Assembly (NCBI GenBank): GCA_033065855.1 | Contig: JAVXUO010000153.1 | Coordinates: 62,001-126,000 of the forward strand | Reading direction: 5' to 3' | DNA length: 64,000 nt | Origin: Escallonia rubra | Lineage: Eukaryota; Streptophyta; Magnoliopsida; Escalloniales; Escalloniaceae | Shown here: in pieces, positions 1-10,835 of the stretch | How positions within the stretch are numbered: position 1 is the stretch's first letter | How the letters are laid out: every line of letters starts with the position of its first letter | The notes under the pieces: model-generated | What the model was told of the DNA's origin: nothing | Databases searched by the model: none | The model's input: only the letters and a program-made list of their open reading frames with translations | Translations under genes and position numbers: made by a program

Positions 1-129
1 TATATAAAAAAAATGGATAACTTTCTCCACAATTTGTTAAAATAAGATCCACGGGATTGATTGACAATCTTAACATCAATCCCATGCGGTACCACCCCTA
101 GTGCAGTGCAGATCAACAACTTGAAGGAG

Positions 130-520
130 AGAAGATGATGGTTACAGTCTTGGGTTGTGGAGTCATGTTGAACGGTGGAGGTAATGACAGGTTGGGGAGG
201 TGTGGTGGACAATGGAGGTGGTAATGGGTTGTGGACTGTTAGGGCGGTGGTGGTCGTGGGTTATGGAGTCATGTTGGATGGTGGAGGTAGCGACGGGCTG
301 TGGATGTGTGGTGGACGGTGCAGGTGGTAGTGGGTTGAAGTGTTGGCAGCGGTGGTGGTGGTGGGTTGTCGTACCGGTGGACTGTGGAGTCATGTTGGAC
401 TATGGAGGTGGTGGTTAGTTGTGGAGAAGTGTTGGGCTGTTGTGGTGGACGATTTTGGAGAAGAGTTGGACGATGTTGGTGGTGGTGGATTTGGAAGGTT
501 GCTGAGCAGGGAGGAGTGGA
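130..520. repeat. Degenerate GGT/GTGG-rich low-complexity tract
   Basis: The strand is dominated by diverged copies of words such as gtggtggac, atgttgga and ggtggtag. Several short frames stay open here only because the composition lacks stops. I see no domain and no splice structure. A similar tract lies at 7,440-8,040. The rest of positions 1-1,200 is AT-rich and shows nothing recognisable. Confidence 0.6.
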
Positions 521-1208
521 TCCTAGGGATTTTTGTTCTCTCTCTTTTTTTTGTTATCCCGTCCCCTTGGGTAAATATCTATTCCCATAGGATGGAAATA
601 TCCAAAAGTGGGATATCCTATATCCGGTCCTTAATTTGAGCTACAAAAACTGGATATGGACCAACAGGATAACATATACCCGCTCCCACCCTACAAACAC
701 ACCCGTTTTCAGTTCTAACGCTTGCCTACAAAACATTCATAGACCGGATAGAGACGCCGTATAATTTCTCAGCTTAATATGTTGGATATGGATTATAAGT
801 TTTAGAAGAACATTAATAAGATAATACCAGTGTGATTACCTGACTAAGAAAGTAATAGACCCTGATTACCCCTTAAAAAAATTGATTTGCTCATCTTCTT
901 TGTCACATGTTCAATGACTGACCACTTCTTAGTTCCTACTTGTTTATCAATACCTTGCATGGGAACCTGTGTGTACATGTAAGTTCTGGTGTTTGTGCAC
1001 GTGCAAACTAAGAACCTTCCGGACTGAATCACCTTCTTCTTCGACATAAGGGGCTGCCAAGATAAGCTCTCTCTAGGGTAGTTCTCTTCTTATCAAGTTC
1101 TTGTTGAAGTGATTAGGATGCGTACGTGAATGGATTGGTGGTGGGGCTACCCAATTAGGCGGCAAAATTTCAAATCTATGGCAGCGCTGCGGTCAAGGAG
1201 GAATCAAT

Positions 1209-1497
1209 GATGCCAGGATCCTGTTTCGTCATGGGATTCTCCCCTCTTTGCAACCCTAACCGAAGATGTTTTAAAGAAATTCGCCTCCAACAAGACCATC
1301 AAGTTCGTCGGCACCCTCCTAAAATCCGGCCACTTAACAATCAGCACTCGACTAAGCTTAAAAAATCAACCTAGCCATAAGAAGGATAGGGACGGGTGGC
1401 GGCTTTGCAACAGCAGCAGCATCACCACATCAGTGGATTCCGCTTTTGACTGTTCTAAAGCTTCATATGTGGTCTCTGATTTAGGCTCCATGTTTTA
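1209..1497 (+). other. Unassigned open stretch, possible gene fragment
   Basis: One frame stays open for about 95 codons between a TGA near 1,207 and a TAA at the end of this interval. Its composition is balanced and gene-like (LTEDVLKKFASNKTIKFVG and similar), unlike the low-complexity frames nearby. It has no convincing ATG, and I do not recognise the family. It could be an exon remnant or chance. Confidence 0.25.
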
Positions 1498-1875
1498 ATT
1501 TATTTTTAGAGGTTTTATTCCTTCTTATCGAAACATAAATTTTCTGTTGGAGTCAAGTATTCTCGTATTTCAAGTACACTCTGTTGAAAGAATTCTGGAT
1601 TTGTCTGAAGCTTCAGAATGCGCCAATAAAGGCCATTATAGAGGAGGGTCCATTGTTGGCATAGCTGTTTTTACTCCGGCGAAGGTTCACATCCTGCCTA
1701 TCTTATATTGTCTTTGTAAGTCATCATTTGTGGGGCATGGGGAAGATCGCATGGCGAGTTTATGTTAGGTTGGGGTGTTTTGGTTGGGTTCGAAGGTCCT
1801 TTTGGGGTTTTCTTTTGTTTGCTTTAATTAGCTCTATCAAATAAGTATAGTTGCGTGCCCTTGCACCAGAAGGAA

Positions 1876-1892
1876 GGGGGGGGGGGGGGGGG
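1876..1892. repeat. G homopolymer (17 G)
   Basis: An uninterrupted run of 17 G. Comparable C runs occur near 10,738, 13,570 and 32,985. Assembly length errors are likely in such runs. Confidence 0.9.
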
Positions 1893-1999
1893 TCGTTAAT
1901 GGATAGGGGTTCTAAGGTCCTCTTGGCTTTTGGGTAGGTGGCATCGAGCTCCGGTTTGGTGCCCGGCTGGGTGTCTATCTCTTACGTTGTCGGTATGCG

Positions 2000-2424
2000 G
2001 ATGACTTGTTAGGGAGTTTGGCAAGCTCTGTAGGGTCTCTCTCCCCCCTCCCCCCACCCAAAAGAGGCAGTTTGAATGCTTGTTCCCGGATGAGTGCCGA
2101 GATAGCGGAGTGGAGTCGTCACTGCTCCTGCAGCCTCTTACGATCTTTTAGTTCTCCTTACTTTAAAGCTTACAATAATTATTCATCAGATATTCTCCTT
2201 TCTTCTCCTTCTGCCAACTTTGCCTTACTGTGAGTGTGTGAGTGCCCAAAGGCTCGAGCCAGGATTGAGTAGCCGACACACCTAGTACGGGACAAGGAGG
2301 GATTGGAGTTTGACTTGCCAAGAGTAGGAGAGCAAGGCTGACTTAAGCATCCACGGGGGTGAATCGCCAAAGTGCCGCATGGTTGGTCTAGAGTTGTGCT
2401 ACTCGAGCTCTAGGGTCGTGACAT
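2000..2424 (+). mobile_element. Diverged gypsy-type LTR remnant
   Basis: The stretch at 2,336-2,424 (gctgacttaagc, a G-run, aagtgccgca, then a terminal gtcgtgaca) has the same word order as the 3' end of the chromovirus LTR at 21,740-21,819 (gctgacttagcc, cgggggc, aagtgccgca, ccgtgaca). No primer-binding site or coding region follows, so this is at most a decayed LTR end. Positions 1,498-2,000 hold nothing else recognisable. Confidence 0.35.
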
Positions 2425-2589
2425 AAGGGTTGGTTAAAGAAGCTATGCGCTGTTATATGTTGTCTTTAGCCCTGGGATCCAACTAAAGTTTTACCCCTTT
2501 CTATTAGTGAAGTTCTAGCACCCTTTACCAAAAAAAATCACCTTCCTCTTCATCATTGCCATATCGAAACCCAGCTTATCACGGTGCCA

Positions 2590-3535
2590 TCACTCATTTC
2601 CTCGCGGCCATCATGACTGGCCCCTCCCTATCTACCACCCAATCGAGACCACCAACTACCACAAACCAATAGATTGAGAGTGCATGGGTGTGGGGTACAG
2701 AAACAGAGGGGATCTAAATTACCGTCATCATTCTTCAAATCAGCCACCAGCACAAGGCAGGAATCATCTTTCCGAAAGCCAATTGTTAAGGTCGTCACTT
2801 TTGAATCGTCATTGGATTGAGAAAGATCTGAAGATCTCCCCGGCGCTGTCTTCCTTAACCTATGCCTCTTTGTCCTTTTTGCTGACTGAAAGGTCTCACC
2901 ATAGCCAGGAACCGATCGAAAATGAGGTGGGTCAGAGGAGGAAGGGTTTGTCAGTGATAGTTATGATGGATTCATCACGGTGAGTTGAAAGGTACTATTT
3001 TGCATCTTAGTGGAAGTCGAAGGCCGGCAAACAAGAGAAACGAATCATAACCAGCCCGATCATCATGGCAGAGAAAGTCAACTCACCCCGATCGTCATGA
3101 CCAGCCCCTCCCTATCTACAACCCAATCGAGACCACCAGCAACCACAAACCTATATATTGAGAGTGCATTGGTGTCGTGTACAGAAATAGAAGCAGATCT
3201 AACTTATTGTTGTCATCGCTCAAAACAAACGACCACCATAAAACAGGAAGCAATCTTTCTGGAAGCCAAATGTGAAGGCCGTGTATTTGGAATCATCATG
3301 TGATCAGCACAGATAAAGATCTCTCCGCCGCCGCTGTCTTGCTCAACATATGCCTCTTGTCCTTTTTGCCAACTGGATAGCCAGGAGCCGATTCAACGTC
3401 AGGTGGGTCAGAGGAGGAGTGGTTAGCCAGTGATGGGTTTGATGGATTGATTGGGGTGAGCTGAATAGAGGGGACTGTTTTACGTCTTAGTATAAGTCGA
3501 AAGGAAGACCTCGCCGGGCAAACAAGAGAAACAGT
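2590..3535. repeat. Diverged tandem duplication, two units of ~480 bp
   Basis: Unit 1 (about 2,590-3,045) and unit 2 (about 3,070-3,535) share long collinear words. Examples are cccctccctatctac at 2,619 and 3,103, ggtgggtcagaggagga at 2,926 and 3,402, and ggcaaacaagagaaac at 3,026 and 3,517. The offset drifts from ~476 to ~491 bp because of indels. The duplication abuts the broken end of the hAT transposase, suggesting the rearrangement that truncated it happened here. I see no coding function. Confidence 0.8.
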
Positions 3536-3544
3536 GATGGGTCT

Positions 3545-4795
3545 GATTGTGTTTCTTTTCAACGGCTTCATGAGTTAGCTGAAGTTGATGAGCAAAACAA
3601 TGAATATAATAAGCAGTTTCATTCTCCCTTTGAATTAAGGCTTTAAGACCATTGAATTCACCTTGCATATTACTTGCTCCGTCATAGCCTTGTCCACGAA
3701 CTCTTGAAATACTCAATTCATGCATTGAAAACAAACCATCAATCACGTTTTTCAGTGATAAGGCAGCAGTACTTTCAACATGGACAATACCAATAAAACG
3801 TTAAACGACACGTCCTCTTTGTCCACATATCTCAAAACAACTCCCAGTTGCTCGTTGACTGAGGCATCACGACACTCGTCAACTAAAATGGAAAATAATT
3901 CAGTTTTAATGTCTCCAACAATTGCATCTCTTATTTCTCCAGCAATGGCACTAACAATTCCTTTCTGAACTTTTGGTGATGTCAATTTGAGATTCTGAGG
4001 CGCATTTGACAGCGTGACTTTTTTCACACACTCATTGTGATCCGAAAGGAACTCTAAAAATTCTAGAAAGTTTCCCTGATTCTCAGATTCGTTAGATTCA
4101 TCATGCCCACGGAAAGACAAACCCTGACGTAAGAGCAACCGAATGACATCAATTGATGCTGTCAAGCGAGTACGGTATTGAACCTTACTTTCATTTGTTT
4201 GCTTAGACAAAACAACTTCAATACTCTGCTTCGGGTTATCAAATGCTTGACACTTACTTAAAGCAAGGTTGTGTGCACTATCGACTTCTCCAACATGTTT
4301 TTCCAATTTTTCCTTCTTTCTCCAATCGTTAAAACCATGACTGACAAAAGTACCACCACCCCCTTGCTCTCCATGAGCACTTCTAAATAAGTAGCAACAT
4401 AAACAATATGCTTCATCTTTTGCTACACTATACTCCAACCAACTCGCATGACGGTCAAACCAAGAAGAAACAAAACGACGAGATTGTTTCCCGAATTGTG
4501 TAAATGGAAAATTGTGGCTACGAGGTTGGCAAGGACCTTTCGACCAATATGTTCGTCGAACTTTATCTCGAATATTGGGACTATAATCCATAATATTCGG
4601 ACGCAAGCCAGGATCCGCAATAAGCTCATCAGAGTTGAACTCATCACAAATTCTACTTGAACCCCCGAAATCAACATCTCGATGCACAAAATGAGCCTTG
4701 TCCGTTACTGTTAAAGTTGAAGACTGTAGAATACTATCTTGCTCAGGCCGCAAGGATTCTGCCAATTTCCCTAGCTTTTTAAAAAACTTATCCAT
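3545..4795 (-). pseudogene. hAT-family transposase (TTF zinc finger/DUF4371, ZMYM1-like), truncated
   Basis: Reading leftward from the ATG at 4,795 (MDKFFKK), about 325 residues match the plant TTF-type zinc finger plus DUF4371 hAT proteins. The zinc-finger region includes KDEAYCLCCYLFR, followed by the N-terminal part of the RNase H-like core (SILVDECRDASVNEQL). Near 3,815-3,822 the frame shifts, an in-frame TAA follows at 3,801-3,803, and homology resumes (RVRGQGYDGASNMQGEF, then HCFAHQLQL) down to ~3,545. The C-terminal hAT dimerisation domain is absent and is replaced by the tandem duplication. An ATG nine codons further upstream (4,822) is possible, but the MDKFF start fits the family better. 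The frameshift, nonsense codon and truncation make it non-functional. Confidence 0.85.
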
Positions 4796-5411
4796 TCTGA
4801 AAAAAAACACACACGCGCACATTGGAATAAAATTTCAATATCTCAATATCTCAACACAAATTCACATAGTTAAATAATTGTACATATTATTATATTAGCA
4901 TATTACACTAAATTTAACATATTAAACTAAAATATAAATGTTAACATATTTTCATATTAAACACTAGCAGACAGACGACAGCAATTCAGCATGACAACAT
5001 CCAAGGGAAGACAGCAAGACGCAAGACCAAGATCAAGATGAGAAGATCTACCTGACTACCTCAGATTTGGTTCTTCAAGGGCACCGGCGCTTCACGGGAC
5101 TATGGGACAGCGGGAGGTCGACGGTCGTTGTTTGGTCACGGCATCACTCCGTCGTGACGAGTCGTCGTCGTCGAAGGCTCGAAGCTCCTGTCTGAAGGAG
5201 CTGTCGCCGGTCGGTTCACTGTCCACCGGTGACCGGTCGCCGGTGAGACCCGTGTGAGAGAGAGAGAGAGAGAGTCGATTGTGCCTCTCTCGGGGAACGG
5301 GTATCGGGGAACGGGTCTCGGCCTCGGGGTCAACGCGATTGCCAAAAAAAAAATCCCCAGAAGTCAGGGGGTGCTTCAGCCCCCCCTTGTCCTAACGTGC
5401 GTCCGCCCTTG
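4796..5411 (-). mobile_element. 5' flank and probable terminus of the hAT element
   Basis: Upstream of the transposase lie AT-rich sequence, a (GA)n run near 5,262 and GC-rich leader-like sequence. On the minus strand the element appears to begin at 5,411 with CAAGGGCGGACGCAC, which resembles hAT terminal repeats. The matching right-hand terminus was lost with the 3' truncation, so no 8-bp target duplication can be confirmed. Confidence 0.5.
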
Positions 5412-6664
5412 CTTAAAGTGTTGCTCTCTACATAATATAATTTAGAATTGGTGTCCCATGAGGTTTATAATTCTAAAACGTGTGCAGACTAAGAGAGGAC
5501 ACACCAAGTGCTTTGTTTTCTGTATGACATTCAAGTCCAATTTATAAAAGGAAAAGATTTCTTTAGGTACCTTGTATACGCATATAGTTGTCATTGTGTT
5601 TGTTTCATACAACTTCACTATTGTTTGTTAAAGGTTCAAAATTGTCAATACAAGCCAAGTTTAACTGTTGTTCTGTTACTTCTTTCAGAAAGTTTTTTTC
5701 TGACTGAGTTAGGATAAAGATCCTCTACCGTACACTGTAACAGCTTTATGACAAAAGGTTTCCGTTAAAAAATATTTTTTCATTGTTGCTAAAATATATA
5801 GGGACAAACTTTTGTCGTGAAAATGTATTTAGCATGGCTGCAACTTTGACTTGAGTTTTACAGGTTTAACTAAACCAACCCAAAAAGGAAAAAAAAGTGA
5901 GCTTTTGCCCAGCCCAACCCCCTTAATTATAAAATGAATTAGGATGGGTAGAGCTTATATCATAACGCGTTATCATAGGTTGGGCTCTTAAAACCTATTT
6001 GAATAAAAACTAATACTTTGAACCAACACCCGTCATCCGTCTCCGGTAGCATCCACCATTGCCACTGACAGTTACCTCATCCGGTTGTCACGACAGCCAA
6101 CAGCCGCCTCTGGCTGCCGACGGCCGCCACCATCGCCGGGCCACCTCCACCTTTGGCAGCAGGAGTTGCCACCACAGCTGCCTTCTGCCTGCTACCGCCA
6201 CTGCCTGCCTTCACCACCACCAGAAGCAGCCTCCACATCCACCACGATCGCTGCCATTGCTACCAAGAGCCACCGTCACCACTGTCGCTGGCAGCCATCA
6301 CCGGCTACCACCACTCTATTATTTTTTCAATAAAAGAATTTATGTAGTTTGATTCACCCATTTTAAACCAAAATGGACCCACCTAACCCAATCCAATTAA
6401 TTCAAAAAAAAATTGAGTCGTTGGGTACAAACCAACCCAACCCGCCCAAGACACTTTTGTTGCTGACTTAGTATCTCCCCCGCTCAGAGAATCTGGATCG
6501 GCGCTGTTCGTCGAGACAGACGGCTAGCAGAATTTCGCCGCTTTAAAAACAATCTGCTACTTTTCTGTCGTGAATTGGTCGCTACAGGAATCTTAACTAA
6601 ACTTTCAAACAAAGCGAAGCAAATTAATCAAGCGAATAAAGATGGTAAAAATGAGAAAATTTAC
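5412..6664. other. No gene seen; contains a CCA-rich tract
   Basis: Mostly AT-rich intergenic DNA. A degenerate CCACC/GCCACC tract spans about 6,040-6,320, and its overlapping open frames reflect composition only. I see no conserved domain, RNA gene or clear transposon terminus. Confidence 0.5.
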
Positions 6665-6870
6665 CTATAATCAGGAGGAAATTGGGGCCACCGAGAAGGA
6701 TCGCGTCTCGAGACCGGCAACGTGTGGTGGTTAAAGTAATCCTTCCAGTCCAAAACGGTGTCGTTCGACGCCACCAGCATGCGGCTGCCGTACCCCTCCG
6801 TAGCTGCCCACGTGCCTGATCTCGTCGAGCAGTTTTGGAGGCACGTCGTGGTTGTGGTCGGGGCTGTAAA
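6665..6870 (-). pseudogene. 2-oxoglutarate/Fe(II) dioxygenase exon fragment
   Basis: On the minus strand, positions 6,792-6,665 encode YGSRMLVASNDTVLDW followed by KDYFNHHTLPVSRRDPSRWP and PPDYR, ending at a GT donor (6,664). This block is typical of exon 1 of plant jasmonate-induced-oxygenase/SRG1-like 2OG dioxygenases. Just upstream (about 6,870-6,793) is the preceding family block (HDVPPKLLDEIRHVG) in a different frame. The ~25 residues normally between the two blocks are missing, so there is an internal deletion with a frameshift. No catalytic HxD...H exon follows at lower coordinates. It is a gene remnant. Confidence 0.7.
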
Positions 6871-6899
6871 CTAGGTGGTGATGGTCGGTTTAAGGTGAT

Positions 6900-8045
6900 T
6901 TGGCCGGGCCAAGTTAAGCTTTAATGCGTCTTCTCTTTGGCAGTTATTTCCCTTTCTCGGACGTCTCCCCATGAGACTCCATTTAATCCAGTTGCGCAAC
7001 CACGCTTGTTTTGGGTCGGTGGTTGCTTCCGTTTTTCATTTGGATAACTTGCGAATAACCCCTTGATATTTATATCATTTTTTTAATTAAAATTTTTATT
7101 GTGTCAAATTTATCGTGTAACACTTTAACGTCTTAAATTCGTTATAATTGAATCCATAATCGTTACTCTGTGAATCAAAAGGTGGACAACCATCCACCTT
7201 GAGGGACAAACCTGTCAATCTCTTAAGTGATAGGTTCCCCTTCCCCCCCTTTTGACCATCGTCGCTATCGCTGTCGCCACCACTTCTTTTACTGTTCCAC
7301 CATTCAAATTGTCGTCACCACCACCTACACTGCTCCATCATTTGAGCCGATGCCACCACAACCATAATCACCTTTACATCCACGACCAACACCATCATTA
7401 CCACCACCATCATAGATCTAACCCCTCTATTACAGATCTACTACATCTGCTAGGTCGGTGGACACGTTGTCGTGGTGGCAGCGAATATGGGTGTTGGACG
7501 GGGCTAGGCTGATGGGGGATGGATGGGGATTGTTTGGCGGTGGCTACTGTGGGTTAACAAATGTGGGATGTTGGTGTTGGACAGGTGGGGCCCGGTGGAC
7601 GCGCTGAGTTGGTGGCGGGTTGATGGGGCTAGGCTATAGATGTTAGACGAGGCTGCGAACGAGGTTGGGCTTACAGTGGGTGGATGGGGCTAGGCTAGTA
7701 GGGAGGTGGATGGGGCTAGGTTGGTGGCTACCACTGTAGGTTTACAAACTTGGGCTTTGGTTGTTGCATGGGGAGGCAGATGAGCTGGGCTAGTGGTGGG
7801 TGATGGGGCTGGGTTGATGATAGCGGCTGTGGATTTACAAACTTGTGCCATTGGTGTTGGACGGGAAGGCGAATAGGGCTAGGCTAATAGTGGTTCACGG
7901 GGCTAGGCAAGTGGTCGGTGGGAGAGGTTGGGTTAGTGGCGATGGCTGGGAATTGACAAATATGGGTGTTGTTGTTGGACAAAGTGACGGCTGGTGGATG
8001 CGGCGGGCTAGTGAGGGGTTCACGGGACTAGGCTATATGTGTTAA
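6900..8045. other. No gene seen; CCA-rich then GGT-rich low complexity
   Basis: Positions 7,245-7,440 are rich in CCACC/CATCAC, and 7,440-8,040 are rich in ggctaggctggtgg-like words (ggggctaggct recurs many times). These look like degenerate simple repeats. No domain is visible in any frame. Confidence 0.5.
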
Positions 8046-9720
8046 AAAAGAAAGTTGGGTTATGTAGCAAGGTTTAAGTCGCCTCTCCCATTCTCACTAA
8101 GGATTCTTGTCTAGCTCGCTTCCCTTTTCCTCAAGTAAGAGACCCGCCAACAATCGAATACTTAGTGAATCTCTGAGAGATACTTAAATAATTAGTCGAT
8201 TTGACAGAGGACTTCCAAAAAAATTGTGAGCTAAACTAGTGCTTGAGAATAATCGGGGGGGACCAAAGATAGCGCAGCGAGGACCACCGTCACTCTCCCA
8301 AATTTTCAGATTTTTTGTTTTAGCTTTTTATATAATGGGTAATAATAGTTGTTATAATTATGAAGCACCACTGCATTGTAGTACTTCTTCCGTCCCACAA
8401 AAATTAATCATATATTTTTTTTATCGTCGTACAAAAATTGTTCACTTTCCAAATTAAAAAAGATTATGTAGGTATTTAGTTACATTTTTTACTCTTTTTT
8501 ATTTTATTTCACTCTTCACATTTAACTCTCTACCAGCTCATTTTCTTTTTACTGTTCTACTTTCTTACACTTTTTTAGGATTAATTACAAAAAGGCCCCT
8601 ATAATTATAAAAATTGCAAAGAGACACCTGAGGTGCCAATGTTGTTGCAATCGTTAAAGAAATCATCCAAGTTGACGGAGCATGATCTTCATTCTCTTAA
8701 GAAATATTAACAAGACTAAAATACCCTCCCCCTTTTCTTTTTTTCTTTTTTTTCCCTCTCCCACTCAAGTCCCAATTTCTTCTTCAATCCAACTAAACCC
8801 TAACCCTAGCCACATAAACGTGATCAATTTATGTGGAACGGTTGGAGTATTAATGTACTATGTATGATGGTTTCTTGGCACCATTAGTCATCACTGTCTT
8901 TGTTTTCTCTTTCTCCTGCTCCACCTTTATTTCAAGTTTGAAATCTCTAGATCACAAAGAAAAAGAATAGATCAAGATTAGTTTTGTGCGTTTAAATTCA
9001 TACAACATACTATTAAATACATGCGTTACTATCATCATATATTCTAATAATTATATTATTAATACACATACATGTACTAGTTAAGCTTCTTTCATGAAAT
9101 ATTAATAATTTTTGGTTGACTAATATTTCTAAGTTAAGTGATTATTGTGAATTGAATAGTGAAATTACATGATTAGTATTCAAAGGGAGTGATAGCAAGT
9201 AGTCAACGAGCATTTTCTGCTACGAATATATTCAAAGCGCAACTCTAAAATAAGTTAATTGATAATTTTCTCAAGTGTTCTTTGATTATGCATATTGAGA
9301 AGATGTTGTGGATGCGTTCACTATTGACTCAATCATTAATGACTCCCAAACTATAAAGAACGTCCAGTTTAACTTTCACAAGTGACTCATACATATCAGA
9401 AATGTATGTTTTCCTTTTTTGTAAAGCCTTGATAAACAACTTTTAAATTTAATTGGTTTTCATATTTTATGTGAACTTGAACATTTCATATTCTTATATC
9501 TTAGCCGTCAAATTTTTCTTTTTTATGTTTCTTTGGTCCCCTACTCTTTCTCTCTCGCTCCTTCCTCCTGAATTACACCACTTCCTGGGTCTGCCCTGCC
9601 AATAACCAACCCGCTTTGAATAGGGAAGGTAAGGTGATTCTATGATGACCCATAGCATGACTAATTGAAGCAACCAAAAAAGAACCTAGAACTCAGTGGT
9701 TTCTGAAACTGTACTTTAAT

Positions 9721-9861
9721 GTCTGGCTTTGACTGAATCGACTAGTTCTATGCGAGTTGGATGAATGGTCTGGCTTTGACTGAATCGACTAGTTCTATGC
9801 GAGTTGGATGAATGGTCTGGCTTTGACTGAATCGACTAGTTCTATGCGAGTTGGATGAATG
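9721..9861. repeat. 47-bp unit, three tandem copies
   Basis: The word gtctggctttgactgaat starts at 9,721, 9,768 and 9,815, giving an exact 47-bp period. The three copies look identical by eye. The array occurs in segmental copy A and is absent from copy B. Confidence 0.9.
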
Positions 9862-10278
9862 GATTGTCTAACTGGAAATGATACAAAATGCATAGGTTGT
9901 TTACCTCGCTTTGAGCATTTATTAAAACTGAAGGTAGAGGCCACCCTCTCTATGATATCTGGCAATAAGATATTAAAATGTCACTACTAGCTAGGAAAAT
10001 GATCAAATATAAAAGAGGAAAATGAACCTAAAAAGAATTACTGTTTTGGAGTCCAGCGAGAGTTTCCGGTTACCGACAGCCAAAAGCAGCGATGTCGGCA
10101 ACGGGGCCGGCAAATTTTCTGCAGTTCTTGCAATGGTTCTACACGTAGTTTTCTAACTACACGTATGCTTTTCAAAGTAGACAGCATAACTTTCCAAATA
10201 GTGTGTGGTTAGCATTTCCGGTTTAGACTTTGCATCCAGCATTTCCGATTTAGAAGCAAACTCGTCCGGTAAACACTA

Positions 10279-10330
10279 TGGTTCCCCTAATCTTGTTTTT
10301 ATGGATAATATTCAGTAGGGGAATTCAAAG
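10279..10330 (+). pseudogene. Orphan 5' fragment of a WAK-like kinase (copy A)
   Basis: The sequence atggttcccctaatcttgtt and its upstream 50 bp (agcatttccgatttagaagc) match the start of the intact kinase at 18,224. They encode MVPLILFLW, the hydrophobic start of a signal peptide. Homology to the kinase ends about 40 bp after the ATG, and no extracellular or kinase domain follows. It is a 5' remnant left by duplication. Confidence 0.75.
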
Positions 10331-10835
10331 CTGCAAATTTTTATCAACACCCTCTTTTATTTAATTTTTTTGCATCAAAATTGAGTACTCGGGGTTTTCC
10401 ACGACTAAACCTTGAGGCCTAAACACTTGTTCATTTCCACGACTGAACCTTTCAACGTCACCATACTCAATGGCCATTTACCCCTTGATTCGGCCTAACT
10501 CACATGTTTTGTGGCGAAGGACCTCTACTATTTCTCTAGTCCACTTTTTGTCTCTCCGGATTTCTAGTCGTATACATTAAGTCTCTAAACATGGCCAAAC
10601 TTTTAGACGTGTCAAATGCGTTTACCATGGTTTGTACGTGTTCATCACTAAAAGCTCTCTACTTTGGGAATTTTCACCTTGATCACCAAATAATTGAAGA
10701 ATGTGTTCAAAAACTTCCTCCACTCTAACATGCACCCCCCCCCCCCCCACCCGCAACACCCACCCAAGGTCAGAATTAGAGTTACTAGCCATATTTGTGT
10801 TTGCAATGTTACTAGTTATAGATTTTTCACTAGAT

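Larger units (their letters stand above)
8050..10835. repeat. Segmental duplication, copy A
   Basis: This segment is collinear with 12,893-15,835. The shared order begins with atgtagcaaggtt at 8,060 and 12,902 and continues through a Stowaway-like ccgtcccacaaa terminus and the aaatctctagatcacaaag block. It then runs through the ggcaacggggccg block and the tagcatttccggtttagac block with the kinase start fragment, ending at cctccactctaacatgc. Copy A has extra sequence at about 9,000-9,080 and 9,600-10,060, plus a C run near 10,738 that copy B lacks. The content looks like upstream DNA of a WAK-like kinase. Confidence 0.85.

Noticed and set aside
163..639. Overlapping frames with His/Thr- or Trp/Gly-rich translations
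   Set aside because: Products of the GGT/CCA-rich tract only.
8390..8450. Complete Stowaway MITE
   Set aside because: Only one Stowaway-like end (ccgtcccacaaa here, ctccctccgtctcac at 13,225) is visible in each segmental copy; no opposite end or TA flank found.
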